Below, in pieces: positions 1 through 9,360 of a DNA stretch of 64,000 nucleotides. The stretch is taken from assembly GCA_016191465.1 (NCBI GenBank), contig JACPOP010000014.1, positions 1-64,000 on the forward strand, given 5' to 3'. Both the position numbers and the translations under genes were made by a program. How positions within the stretch are numbered: position 1 is the stretch's first letter; every line of letters begins with the position of its first letter. The notes under the pieces were generated by a model. It was not told where the DNA came from. It saw only the letters and a program-made list of their open reading frames with translations, and searched no databases. This DNA is from Chloroflexota bacterium (GTDB taxonomy: Bacteria > Chloroflexota > UBA6077 > CF-72).

Positions 1-138
1 GAGCGGTCGCTGGCCTGGCTGTCCCGCCCGCGGCGCCTGGCGCGCGAGTACGAGGAACTCCCCGAGTGCAGTGCCGCCCACGTGTACCTCGCCTCGATCG
101 CCCTCTTGCTCAACCGCCTTGCTCCCTCCCATGCCTAA
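1..138 (+). CDS. IS5-family transposase, C-terminal fragment
   Basis: The first 45 codons read in frame 1 and end in TAA. They match the usual C-terminus of IS5-type DDE transposases: an ERSLAWLSRPRRLAREYEEL block, then PECSAAHVYLASIALLLNRL. This is the region just after the last catalytic acidic residue. Only this tail is visible, so activity cannot be judged. The gene points rightwards into the 3' end of the oppositely oriented methylase gene, which the element has interrupted. Confidence 0.8.
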   Translation, partial: ERSLAWLSRPRRLAREYEELPECSAAHVYLASIALLLNRLAPSHA

Positions 139-154
139 ATTCCTGAACGGGCTC
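1..154 (+). mobile_element. Right end of an IS5-type insertion sequence (partial)
   Basis: The window opens inside an insertion sequence. Its transposase stops at 138, and about 16 bases later the methylase reading frame on the other strand begins. The last bases of the element (139-154) read, on the complementary strand, GAGCCCGTTCAGGAAT, which looks like a terminal inverted repeat. The following TAA (155-157) may be the target duplication. The other end lies outside the window, so the element length and duplication cannot be confirmed. Confidence 0.7.
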
Positions 155-3115
155 TAAGCGTTGCAGATGCCTTTCAGCGAAGTGAACCTCGCCGAATTCA
201 GTCTGGGGTATAACACTGCCTCTGACATCCATTGCGGGTGGGACATCGGTGGAAAATGTGAGCCAGTTGTATGCCGTCTTCTTGAAATTGAGCACGTTCT
301 TAGTACGATTCAGTGAGATTATTGAACTCATGCTTCCGTGCGATTTTGAAAGCCAGGTATGGAATAGATTTCCAAGTTCCTGAGATGGTAGTTTTGGAAT
401 CATTTTCAAAAACACGTCTGGAGTAAATGCCACATATGAGAGCGATGGGAAGAGGTGCCGACGTTCTTCGCCGTACCAGCGATGTGTTCGCGTAGTATAG
501 TTGCAGGACGTAGACTCACCTGATCTTCCGATATGAATTGTGTTTCGTACACGAACATCGAAGTTGAAAAGCGCGGATGGTATGCGACCGTACGACGAGA
601 ACCAATTTTTGGAGTATGTGGAAAACAACAAATTGCGTAGCGAAGCGAAGTCAGAACTAAAAGTTATGCTGAGTGGAACGATCATCCCAGTTCGCCCAAC
701 TGGGCCCTTCAGAGCAGCAACACGTTCAAGCACGAGGGCATAGATATCTGGGCAATTCTGCGTTCTATAGTCCCTGAGCCGATAGGCCTTTTCAACCTTT
801 GATCTTGCAATGTATGGCGGGTTACCGATAATTGCGTCGAACCCCCCACCGGCAATGATCCCATAGAACTGTACGAACCAGTGGAACGGCTGGTGGCTCT
901 GGCGCCAGCGCTCGAAGTCCGCCCTGCGCTCGGGCTGAATGCCGTACTGGCGGGCGAGGAGGCGGTCGAGCTCGGCGTCGAGCGTTTGAAGTCTGCTTCG
1001 TAGAGCGGACTTGTCGGCCGCTGTCACGGACCCGCCGTACGTAGTCTGCTGGCGACGAAACTCCTTGAAGGCGCGGTCGGCTACTTCGGCAAGCTCGTCG
1101 ATGCGCTCCAGGTCTTCGTCTTCGGTGGAGGTGGTCATCTTGAGCTGGCCCCCGCCGGTGACGGTCAGGGCCTGACGCACCTGGTCGCGGGTGGCGAAGC
1201 CCACGAGCGTGTTGCCGGCGCGGATGTTGAAGTCGATGTCCGGCAGCGGCTCCACCTGGTCGGCGGAGTCCAACTGGGCGACCAGCTTCAGGAAGAGGCG
1301 GAGCTTACAGATCTCCACCGCCTCTTCCATGATGTCCACGCCATACAGGTTCTCCAGCACGATGGACTTCAGCATGAAGTAGCGGGGGTTGTGGTGCTGC
1401 GCCATGCGCTTCAGCGTGCGCCGGAAGTCCGGGTACTTCCTGGCGCCGTGCTCCGGGTCGGCCAGATCGGCTTCGTCCACGAAGCGCTGCATGCGCTGGA
1501 GGCAGGCTTCGTACAGCGGCAGCAGGACGTTGAGCGCGGCGAACAGAAAGGCGCCCGACCCACAGGTTGGGTCGAGGACGCTGATGCCCTGCTCCCACGT
1601 CTCGTTGGATTGCTCGGGGATGCGGCCGGCCAGCGCCAGCCAGAAGGCCCGCACGAGCTCCGGCCCTTCGGCCGTCTCGATCACGTCCTGGGCGAAGCGG
1701 CGCAGGTCCAGATTCAGCGTCACCAGGTCGTCGATGGCGTGGACCTCGCCAGCACGGAGCTTCGTCCGAATCTCGTGGCAGCGCTGGCGCCGGGCGGCGT
1801 GCTCGCGCCATGTTTCGGTTGGTAGCGCACGGTCCGCGGACGCGGGCCGGTTCCACCCACCCCGCCGCGACACGTCCGCCACGCCCGCCTCGATCTCCGC
1901 GGGGAGCGGCAGGTCCACGCCTCTCCGAACCGCCTCGTAGATGTAGCGGTCGGGATCCTCGCGCAGCAGGCGCCACAACGCGCCATCGGGGCGGAACGCC
2001 ACGGCGCATTTCTTCTCGGCCGCGTCGAACAGGAACGGCACGATGGTGTTCTTGGCGATGTACTCGGTGATGTCTTCCTTGGTGTAGTACGCGCCCATCT
2101 GCTTCTGGTTGACGTACTTCTCGAAGATGTAGCCGAGCACGTCGGGGTTGATCTCGTTGTCCTTCCCGACCGGGCGATCATCCAGGTGCCAGTCGTAGGC
2201 ATCGAAGAACTCGAAGACGCGTTCGAAGACCGGATCAGGGATGTCGATGCCCGGGTACGTGCGCTCGAGCTGGTGCTCGTCGAACAGGCCGCCGTTCAGA
2301 TAGGGTACCCGTCCGATCAGCGGTTCCAGGCTGGCATCGCGCTCCTTCTCCGGGGCGCCAAGCCCCTCGTGAAAGAGGCGGGTCAGGAAGTAGCGGTAGA
2401 ACGAGTGGAACTGGCCCGCGCCGCGCTGCTGCTGGACCATTTTGAGCCGAGTCCGCAGGTAGCTCGGATCGTCGTCCAGGAAGCCCTTCTTCTGGAAGAA
2501 GTAGATGAACATCAGGCGGTTGAGCATCAGCGAGGCGTACCACTCGCGATCGGCGACCACGGCGATGCCTTCCACAAAGCTCAAGAACGCCTGGTGCTCG
2601 GCCTTGAAGCGCTCGTAGAAGCGCTTCGTGACCCGGTCCACGTCGAACGAAGCGCCCACGCGGGCGGCGACTTCGGCCACGCTGGTGATGCGCTCCGCTT
2701 CCTGGATGTCGAAGGCGATCGCGTCCAGCTTCTGGACCAGCAGCTCTTCCGCCTGCCCTGCCTTGAACGCCTGCTCGCGGAACGCGGCCGGACGGCCCGG
2801 CTCCTTCTTCACCCACTGCCAGACCTGGGCGGTCCGGGCCTGGTCCGTGAACACGATGAGCTTCTCGTGGGTGCGCTTCGCGGCTTCGCGCTCGATCTTG
2901 CGGCGCGTGGCAGCGTCCGGCAGGCCATCGGCCGACTGGCAGAGGTAGACGGCCAGGCCGTGCTTCTCCGCGACAGCGTCCAGCGCGTACGAGCGGCCGT
3001 CGACCGAAACATCGAGACGGCCGTGGTGGATGTCCCAGCCGAGCTCTTCCACGAACAGGTTGCGGAAATCGAAGCGCCGCAAGCGCTCGCGAATGGCGGT
3101 CCTCTCCAGCGGCAC
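110..3115 (-). CDS. Eco57I/PglX-like N6-adenine DNA methylase, 3' end cut off by an IS element
   Basis: Class I SAM-dependent adenine methylase of the large type IIG/PglX-like group. It has an N-terminal domain of about 150 residues, then QMGAYYT near 338, SAM-binding motif I DPTCGSGAF near 514-522 and catalytic motif IV NPPY near 765, followed by the start of the target-recognition region. The GTG start lies 5 bases after the helicase stop; its ribosome site GGGAGG overlaps the helicase end, so translation is probably coupled. The native frame runs to about 157; the last 14-15 residues of the present frame come from the inserted element. Family members usually continue much further, so specificity or activity is probably lost. 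The segment 160-780, the target-recognition part, is visibly richer in A+T than the rest. Confidence 0.85.
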   Translation of the reverse strand: MPLERTAIRERLRRFDFRNLFVEELGWDIHHGRLDVSVDGRSYALDAVAEKHGLAVYLCQSADGLPDAATRRKIEREAAKRTHEKLIVFTDQARTAQVWQWVKKEPGRPAAFREQAFKAGQAEELLVQKLDAIAFDIQEAERITSVAEVAARVGASFDVDRVTKRFYERFKAEHQAFLSFVEGIAVVADREWYASLMLNRLMFIYFFQKKGFLDDDPSYLRTRLKMVQQQRGAGQFHSFYRYFLTRLFHEGLGAPEKERDASLEPLIGRVPYLNGGLFDEHQLERTYPGIDIPDPVFERVFEFFDAYDWHLDDRPVGKDNEINPDVLGYIFEKYVNQKQMGAYYTKEDITEYIAKNTIVPFLFDAAEKKCAVAFRPDGALWRLLREDPDRYIYEAVRRGVDLPLPAEIEAGVADVSRRGGWNRPASADRALPTETWREHAARRQRCHEIRTKLRAGEVHAIDDLVTLNLDLRRFAQDVIETAEGPELVRAFWLALAGRIPEQSNETWEQGISVLDPTCGSGAFLFAALNVLLPLYEACLQRMQRFVDEADLADPEHGARKYPDFRRTLKRMAQHHNPRYFMLKSIVLENLYGVDIMEEAVEICKLRLFLKLVAQLDSADQVEPLPDIDFNIRAGNTLVGFATRDQVRQALTVTGGGQLKMTTSTEDEDLERIDELAEVADRAFKEFRRQQTTYGGSVTAADKSALRSRLQTLDAELDRLLARQYGIQPERRADFERWRQSHQPFHWFVQFYGIIAGGGFDAIIGNPPYIARSKVEKAYRLRDYRTQNCPDIYALVLERVAALKGPVGRTGMIVPLSITFSSDFASLRNLLFSTYSKNWFSSYGRIPSALFNFDVRVRNTIHIGRSGESTSCNYTTRTHRWYGEERRHLFPSLSYVAFTPDVFLKMIPKLPSQELGNLFHTWLSKSHGSMSSIISLNRTKNVLNFKKTAYNWLTFSTDVPPAMDVRGSVIPQTEFGEVHFAERHLQRLEPVQEFRHGREQGG

Positions 3116-3120
3116 GCTGC

Positions 3121-6100
3121 CTACCTCCCGTGTGGCTGAAACAGCCCGAGCGAGCAGATGATCCGCGGCTCCTGCTCGGCGTCGTCTTCGTCGTCCGTTA
3201 CCAGCGACAGGCGGTCCTGGTCGCGCAGCTCCAGCACCCGCGCGGCGAGCGCTGCGTCTTCGCCGCCGGTGCGCAGCAGGCGGTTGAGGGTATCGGTAGC
3301 CGTGGAGCGCAGCGGAAAGCGGTAGATCTCGTCAATCGCCCGGTGCAGCTCTGGCACGTCGAAGAGGGTACCTTTCACGCCGCTGGCGTACCGTTTTAGC
3401 CGCTCGTACGTCTTGAAGCGCGCGCCGCTCGGCCGCCCGAGGCCGCCGCCGATCTGCTTCTCCTCCGCCACGATGTGGGCGGCGCCTTGCGCGACCAGCT
3501 CGTGATGGCGCTCGTGGCGAGCGATCGCGGGGGTGCTCGGCTCGCAGCGGGCCGCGCTCAGGATGGCGAGCTGCGACTGCGTCACGGGCTTGCCAGACTC
3601 GTCGATCCAGGCCAGGGCATCGGTGCCCTCGGCCGTTCGCAGGTAGACCAGCACGCCCTCGGGCTGCCCCGGTGCAGACACGGGCGCGCGGCTCGAGTAC
3701 ACCACGCTCGGCAGCGACTCGATGGCCTTCTTCAGCGAGGGGTCGGCATCGATGGCGTTCTTCCAGATCTGGTAGGCGTACGAGGTGAGGTCCACCTCCG
3801 TGTCAGCGTCGCCGTCGTAGATGCCGGACTTCTCGTTGTAGATGTCCAGGATGGCCCCGGTCGTGGTGTCGTCCTCGAAAAACGACTCGTCGGTGCCGAC
3901 AACCTCGGCGTTCTCGTGCAGCCGCTGCTTCACCCTTGAGCGGAGGCTGATGATGCGATCCACCCCATCCGCCGGCAGAAACGAGTAGCACAGGATGCGC
4001 TCTGAGGCCTGGCCGATGCGATCGACACGGCCCGCGCGCTGGATCAGACGGATGATCGCCCAGGGCAGGTCGAAGTTGACGATCACGGAGCAGTCCTGGA
4101 GGTTCTGGCCCTCGCTGAGCACGTCGGTGGCGACGAGGACCCGCAGCTCCGCCTCCGGGGCGATGCTATCGCGCTTCCCGTTGCTCCGGGGGCTGAACCG
4201 CCAGGCCAGCTGGGTGGGGTTGGCCGACTGGCCGGTTGCACCTTCGAGCGCCGCCACGCCGCGGGCTTTGAGCTGCTCGGTGAGATACCGGACCGTGTCC
4301 GCGAACTGGGTGAAGATCAACACCTTGTCGGTGCGATGCGCGCGCTGGAGCAGGTCAAGCAGCTCCATGAGCTTGGCGTCTTTCCCGGCATCCCAGCCGC
4401 CGACCGCCTGCAACAGCTCCATCAGCGCCCGGGCGTCGGACAGCAGGTCCGCCGCGAGGCTCGGTTGGAAGAAGGACGGCCGCAGCCACTTGAAGGATCG
4501 ACGGTAGGGGCCGCCGTACTCCGCGTACACCTCCGCCGCCCGCTGCCGAAAGTCCGCCTCGCCGCGCAGGAATTGCGCTGCCGCGGGGGGCTGGGCGCCG
4601 CCGGCCGAGTCGTCATCCTCGGCCGCCGCCTCTTCTTCGGCGGCATTGTCGAACAGGCTCGCGGTGGCCGTGCCCGCGTCGGCGTCCTCGTCCTTGACGC
4701 GCGTGTCCAGCAGGTCGGCGCCCTGGGTGCCGATGGGCAGCGGCAGGTCCTTGTCAAGGGCATGGAGGTAGACGAAGTTCCGCAGGATGTGGCGCTCGAT
4801 GGACTGGATGAACGCCAGGCCGCTGCTCTCCAGGCGCTTGAACAGGTTGGTCCGGCAGAAGCCCATGAGCCGCTGGCCGGCGAGGGACAAATCCTCGATC
4901 TGCTTCTGCTCGGCGGCCGATGGCGGCGCGCTGAAGGAGGCGCGGACGTATGTGCCGAGCCCGTACCGCGGCAGTTTCAGCGCATTGATGGTCTGAACGA
5001 CCCTGTCGGTATACAGCCGGGCGTACTGGTCATCGGGGTTCGATTCGTCGATCCGGAACTTCAGCGTTTTCGGGACGCGGGTCGGGAAATACGCCGGCGG
5101 CCGGCCATCGGGAAACTCCAGGTACTTGCGGCCATTGCTGAGATCTGTCCGGGTGTAGTTGTCCATGATGAACGAGCGCGTGCGGCGCACCATGTAGAGC
5201 CGCATTAGCTCGCGCCAGTCGTCGGGAAACTCGCTCTTCTCGAAGGCCGCCACCGAGCGGACAGGGCACTGGTGCCGCCGGATGAACTCGGTTTCCCCCA
5301 ACTGCGCGATCTTCTGCTCAGGCCGGATCGGCAGCTCCTGGTCCTCGGGCACGAACAGGCGGAGCTGGGCTGAGAGGTCGAGGTAGGTCTTGTTGTACGG
5401 CGTGGCGGACAGCAGGATGGTCCGAAGGGCGTTCCTGGCGATGTACTCCTGGATAACGCGGTACTGCCGGCCTTCGCGGTTGCGCAGGTTGTGGCTCTCG
5501 TCGATCAGGACCACGCGGTGACGACGCAGGCTCGGCAGTCTGGCGATGACCTGGCTGAGCGGAACGATGGTGGCGCGCAATCCGAACCGCATTCGGTAGT
5601 CGTCCCACATCGGCACGAGGTTCTTGGGGCAGATGATGAGTGTCTCGAGGTACTCATCGTCTTCGAAAATGCGGACCAGGGCCGAGGCCATCATGGTCTT
5701 GCCGAGGCCGACCACGTCGCCGACCAGGACGCCATTGCGCTTGCGGGCGTGGTGGGCAGCGATTTTGACGGCGGCGGCCTGGAAGTCGAACAACTGGTCT
5801 TTGAAGACGGCCGGGATGCCGAACTGGGCCAGCCCCTCACGCGCCTCCTGCGAGAGGTGATAGGCCATGTTCAGGTAGATGTGGTACGGCGGGACAGGCT
5901 CTTCCCGCGCCCAGCTTTCGTCGATGAGGTGAGCAAGCTCGTCGGAGATGTCCAGGCAGAACCGGTCGTCCCAGCGGTCCTTGAACCAGGTCTCAAGCTT
6001 GTCGCAGGCGTCCTGCTCGACCACGTCGACATTGAGCTCCCCCTGTTTCGACAGGCCGGCGAAGGTCAGATTGCTGCTGCCGAGGTAGCCGATCTTCGGC

Positions 6101-6564
6101 GTGATCGGATCGGTGCGGAAGAGCAGGTACAGCTTGGCGTGCAACTGGTGGCGCAGGAAGAGCTTGACGACGACTTTCCTGGCCTTGAGCTGAGCGCTCA
6201 GGCGGCGGAGACCGCACTCGTCGGCGTTGGTGGGTGCGCCAAGGATCAGTTGCTGCCGAAACTCCTCGGCCATCCGCTTCTTGAGGCGAATGGCGGTCTG
6301 CTGATCGATGGTAGGGCTGTCTTCGTCGTCCTGGACGAGGCGAAACGCCTGCCGAAGCTCTTCCCGCGGGAGCTGCTGCATGCCCACCAGGACGCGGGCC
6401 TGCGCGCCGGGTCCCCCGGCCCAGCCCTCGACGAGCGCATCGATGCACTTCCAGCCGCGGAGGTTGAAGTAGCCGACGCAGAAGTCCGCGCGCTGCGAGA
6501 CCTTGAGCATGCCCTCCAGGGCGGGGAGAAGCGATCGCTCGATGTTGTCGAGAATCGTGGGCAC
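3121..6564 (-). CDS. PLD-nuclease / SNF2-type helicase fusion, defence-associated
   Basis: A 1147-residue protein starting at GTG 6564, with GGAGG ten bases upstream. Residues 1 to about 200 form a phospholipase-D-type nuclease domain, with HAK at 142-144 followed by GSSNLT at 162-167. A superfamily II helicase core follows: Walker A GLGKT near 285, DESH near 352, and motif VI QRAGRVDRIGQ near 838. An acidic, Ala-rich insert lies near 640-665. First gene of an operon with the methylase 5 bases downstream. Helicase plus PLD nuclease plus adenine methylase is a common restriction-like defence pairing; here the helicase would act on unmodified foreign DNA. It is not a recognisable DISARM set, because the DrmA, DrmB and DrmC partners are absent. 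Domain calls are firm; the defence role is inferred. Confidence 0.85.
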   Translation of the reverse strand: MPTILDNIERSLLPALEGMLKVSQRADFCVGYFNLRGWKCIDALVEGWAGGPGAQARVLVGMQQLPREELRQAFRLVQDDEDSPTIDQQTAIRLKKRMAEEFRQQLILGAPTNADECGLRRLSAQLKARKVVVKLFLRHQLHAKLYLLFRTDPITPKIGYLGSSNLTFAGLSKQGELNVDVVEQDACDKLETWFKDRWDDRFCLDISDELAHLIDESWAREEPVPPYHIYLNMAYHLSQEAREGLAQFGIPAVFKDQLFDFQAAAVKIAAHHARKRNGVLVGDVVGLGKTMMASALVRIFEDDEYLETLIICPKNLVPMWDDYRMRFGLRATIVPLSQVIARLPSLRRHRVVLIDESHNLRNREGRQYRVIQEYIARNALRTILLSATPYNKTYLDLSAQLRLFVPEDQELPIRPEQKIAQLGETEFIRRHQCPVRSVAAFEKSEFPDDWRELMRLYMVRRTRSFIMDNYTRTDLSNGRKYLEFPDGRPPAYFPTRVPKTLKFRIDESNPDDQYARLYTDRVVQTINALKLPRYGLGTYVRASFSAPPSAAEQKQIEDLSLAGQRLMGFCRTNLFKRLESSGLAFIQSIERHILRNFVYLHALDKDLPLPIGTQGADLLDTRVKDEDADAGTATASLFDNAAEEEAAAEDDDSAGGAQPPAAAQFLRGEADFRQRAAEVYAEYGGPYRRSFKWLRPSFFQPSLAADLLSDARALMELLQAVGGWDAGKDAKLMELLDLLQRAHRTDKVLIFTQFADTVRYLTEQLKARGVAALEGATGQSANPTQLAWRFSPRSNGKRDSIAPEAELRVLVATDVLSEGQNLQDCSVIVNFDLPWAIIRLIQRAGRVDRIGQASERILCYSFLPADGVDRIISLRSRVKQRLHENAEVVGTDESFFEDDTTTGAILDIYNEKSGIYDGDADTEVDLTSYAYQIWKNAIDADPSLKKAIESLPSVVYSSRAPVSAPGQPEGVLVYLRTAEGTDALAWIDESGKPVTQSQLAILSAARCEPSTPAIARHERHHELVAQGAAHIVAEEKQIGGGLGRPSGARFKTYERLKRYASGVKGTLFDVPELHRAIDEIYRFPLRSTATDTLNRLLRTGGEDAALAARVLELRDQDRLSLVTDDEDDAEQEPRIICSLGLFQPHGR

Positions 6565-6696
6565 GGACGGGCGGCCTCCAGAGCCTTACGCGGGTGTCCG
6601 AGACGCCTGTCCGGTCGTGGAGAGGCGCGGGGCCAGGCAACGATACGCCGCCGGGGCTCGCCCGGCCAACCCGCTCCCGTCCCCGACAATCCGTCC

Positions 6697-7914
6697 GTGC
6701 TGTTCTCTGATCGACGTGGCGAGCGTGGAATCGGCGTGGTCCTGGCGGTGCTGGCATTTGGTACGTTCGTCGTTGGGACGTCGGAGCTGGTGATCGCCGG
6801 GATCCTCCCGCTGGTCGCGGCGGACCTGGCGGTGTCGGTGCCGGCGGCAGGCCAGCTGGTCACGGTGTACGCGCTCAGCTTCGGGGTTGGCGCGCCCGTC
6901 TTTGCGGCACTCCTGGGTGGCACGCCCTTCTCGGTGAAGACGCGGATCCTGGGCCTGCTGGCCGTCTTCCTGGGCGGGTCGGCAGCGGGCGCGCTGGCGC
7001 CGAGCTACGGCTGGCTGCTGGGGGCGCGGGTCGTCACTGCGTGCGCAGCCGGCACGTTCGAGGTCTTCGCCACCAGCGGCGCCGCGGCGCTGGTGGCTCC
7101 CGAGAAGCGTGGGCGGGCGATTGCCCTCATCGTCTCCGGCTTCTCGGTGGCGCTGATCGTCGGCGTGCCGCTGGGCACGCTCATCGGCGCCGCCCTCGGC
7201 TGGCGCGCCACGTTCTGGGCCCTCGCTGCCATGGGCGCCCTGACGCTCACTGGCACCTGGCTGTTCTTCCCGCGCACCAGCACCACCGACCGCTTAGAGC
7301 CGTCCCCCGTCGCGTCGTCGTCATCCGGCTTCGGCGCGGTACTCGGCGCCTTGCGGCGGCCGGGTGTTGGCTGGGCCTTCGCCGCTACCGGGCTGCTCTT
7401 CACCGGTCAGTACGTGGTGGGGACCTATTTCGCCCCTCTGCTGACCACCCGGGCTGGCCTGGACGCCTCGGGTGTGGCGGTCGCGCTGCTGCTGCTGGGC
7501 GTTGGCTCCGCCGCGGGGAACGTGCTGGGCGGCTCTGGTGCCGACCGCTGGGGCATTCGTCGTACGGCTGTGTTCTCGCTGCTGGGTCTGGCGGCAGCCC
7601 ACGCGGCGCTTGCCAGCCTGGGAACCGCGCCGCTTCCGGCGGCTATCGGCATGACCCTGGTGGGCTTGACGATCGGTGGCTTCTTGCCTGGCTGGCAGCA
7701 CCATCTCCTGGTGCGAGCACCCGGCCTGGCTGAGGTAGCGCTGGCGCTGAACCTCACCGCCCTCAACGCCGGCGTTGCGCTCGGCGCGTTCGTGGGCGGC
7801 ATCGCCTTCGATGCCGTGGGCCTGCGCTGGCTTGGCTTCCTGAGCGCGGCCATCGTGTTGTTGGCCGTACCAGCAGCCGTCTTCGCCACCCGGCGCCAAC
7901 CGGGCCCGGCGTAG
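6697..7914 (+). CDS. MFS transporter of the DHA1 type (drug or sugar efflux)
   Basis: A 405-residue inner-membrane protein with about twelve hydrophobic segments. The start of helix 1, FVVGTSELVIAGILP, followed by VPAAGQLVTVYALSFG, is characteristic of the DHA1 AraJ/YdhP/SotB-like efflux carriers. The open frame reaches much further upstream, but that part is antisense to the helicase gene and unlike any transporter. GTG 6697, just before the first basic residues, is the likely start; GTG 6736 is an alternative. It is divergent from the defence operon. Substrate unknown. Confidence 0.85.
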   Translation: MLFSDRRGERGIGVVLAVLAFGTFVVGTSELVIAGILPLVAADLAVSVPAAGQLVTVYALSFGVGAPVFAALLGGTPFSVKTRILGLLAVFLGGSAAGALAPSYGWLLGARVVTACAAGTFEVFATSGAAALVAPEKRGRAIALIVSGFSVALIVGVPLGTLIGAALGWRATFWALAAMGALTLTGTWLFFPRTSTTDRLEPSPVASSSSGFGAVLGALRRPGVGWAFAATGLLFTGQYVVGTYFAPLLTTRAGLDASGVAVALLLLGVGSAAGNVLGGSGADRWGIRRTAVFSLLGLAAAHAALASLGTAPLPAAIGMTLVGLTIGGFLPGWQHHLLVRAPGLAEVALALNLTALNAGVALGAFVGGIAFDAVGLRWLGFLSAAIVLLAVPAAVFATRRQPGPA

Positions 7915-8105
7915 GCCCTGGTGCGTCCCATGGCACGCGCGACGCCATTCCGCCCAGGTGCAGGGGTCTTCCGCGCACGGGAGGGGCGGGGGGTGGGTAC
8001 TGCAAGAAGAGCGCACGGCGTGCCAGATGAGTCGCCAGCCCAACCCAGGTATGAGTTCGGGTGCGGGCGTCTCGCCTCGTGACCACTGATCGACGGTAAC
8101 TCCGT

Positions 8106-9197
8106 ATGCCCTCATCGAGCCGGTCCGCGTTGATGCTGCCGTCGTGGCTTGGCGCCCTGCGCGCTCACGGGCTGGATCGGCTCTCCCCGCCGGAAATGGA
8201 CGGTGCGCTCCAGGAGCTGACCCTGGAGCGACAGCAGTTCGTGGGGATGCTGGCGCACGCCGCCGACTGGCCTCGGTCCAGCACAGTGGGCGTGCGAGTG
8301 TGGGATGAGCGTGAGGTGCGTCGGCTAGCGCGCGGCACGCTCTGCCCGCGCGCCCTGGCATTGCCCGAGGATCACGCGGCGGTCCTGTCCGCCGCGGTGG
8401 TGTTTCGTTCCGTGTTCGTGCTCGATCCGTTCTGGGGCGTGCGCGACCTGTTGCACGATGCCTGGCATCGGCCCGGCGGGCTCTCTGCAGTCCACGCCGC
8501 CCGGCTGTTGCGAATGGCGGCCCCGGCGGGACGGCTGGCGCCGCTCGTCGAGAGGCGCGTCGTGCGGTTCGCACCGAACGCGCTGCCCGGCTCGTGGGAG
8601 CCCTGGCCGATGGGTCTGGACACGCCGGCCGGGGCGAAGGGGGAGCCGAAGGGTCTCTTCGCGCTCCACGCCGCCGCGCGGCTCCTGCTGTGGTCCACGC
8701 GGCTCGGGGCGGTCGCGGTGTGCACGCTGCCCGCCGTGAGCCACCTGCTGCGCGACCTGGCGGGCATGGGGGCCGATGGCCAGGGGCTCGCTGAGGAGGT
8801 GGAGGTCGCCCTCGCGCGGCCGGCCGCCACCGACGAGGCGCTGCGCTGGCGACGGGTAACCACCACGCCGCGCGGCTGGCGCTCGACGCAGATCGGCTAT
8901 CGCCGCGCCTCGCGCCCGGATGCGCCGACCGCGGACCTGTTGCGGCGGGTCCTGATGCAACGCGCGATTCCACGAGCTGCTGCTCTCAGCACAGGCCCCT
9001 GGCGGCTCGGCATCGGCGCGCCCGCGCTGCCGTCGGTCAGCCTGGCGCTCCAGCGGGCATCCCTGGGCGAACCGCTCCGAACACCGCCCGCGGGTACACC
9101 GGCCGTGCTGGAAACCCGGCCGGTGTATCTGGTGACGGACGAGTTTCAAGTTTCAAGTGCCCAGTTGCAAGTTCCAAGTTGCAAGTTTGAAGTTTGA
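8106..9197 (+). CDS. Hypothetical protein with repeat-encoded C-terminus
   Basis: A 363-residue protein that I do not recognise. It is Ala/Leu/Arg-rich and probably soluble, with no signal peptide or clear membrane segment. Codon use resembles its neighbours. The frame appears to have ended near the PVYLVTDE segment, where an intergenic hairpin element begins at 9138. The last 17 or so residues, from FQVSS to the stop, are translated from the 7-bp repeat units of that element's left arm. The gene faces the VOC gene, and the element lies between them. Confidence 0.6.
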   Translation: MPSSSRSALMLPSWLGALRAHGLDRLSPPEMDGALQELTLERQQFVGMLAHAADWPRSSTVGVRVWDEREVRRLARGTLCPRALALPEDHAAVLSAAVVFRSVFVLDPFWGVRDLLHDAWHRPGGLSAVHAARLLRMAAPAGRLAPLVERRVVRFAPNALPGSWEPWPMGLDTPAGAKGEPKGLFALHAAARLLLWSTRLGAVAVCTLPAVSHLLRDLAGMGADGQGLAEEVEVALARPAATDEALRWRRVTTTPRGWRSTQIGYRRASRPDAPTADLLRRVLMQRAIPRAAALSTGPWRLGIGAPALPSVSLALQRASLGEPLRTPPAGTPAVLETRPVYLVTDEFQVSSAQLQVPSCKFEV

Positions 9198-9344
9198 AGT
9201 TGTCCGCTGTCATCCTGAGGCCGCGGCCGAAGGATCCGTGCTCGTGCGTTGAAGACGGATCCTTCGCTCCGCTCAAGGATGACAGGGACAGGCCGTCTCC
9301 GTCTCTTTGAAACTTGGAACTTGGAACTTGAAACTTGGAACTCG
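9138..9344. repeat. GACGAGTT hairpin element, copy 1 (nested)
   Basis: Starts GACGAGTT and ends AACTCG. The left arm (9141-9204) is built of AAGTTTC/AAGTTCC/AAGTTGC-type 7-mers, and the right arm (9306-9344) carries the complementary GAAACTT/GGAACTT units. Between them is an inner inverted repeat, TCATCCTGAG...GAAGGATCC (9209-9237) against GGATCCTTC...GGATGACA (9257-9283). It lies between convergent genes, so it could act as a bidirectional terminator. Confidence 0.85.
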
Positions 9345-9360
9345 ACTCCAGCGCCCGTTG

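Noticed and set aside
110-6564. A DISARM or BREX system
   Set aside because: Only a helicase/PLD fusion and one methylase are present; DrmA, DrmB, DrmC, PglZ and BrxC partners are absent in the window.
5491-7914. An 807-residue open frame in front of and including the MFS transporter
   Set aside because: The first 400 residues are antisense to the helicase gene and low-complexity; the transporter homology starts only near GTG 6697.
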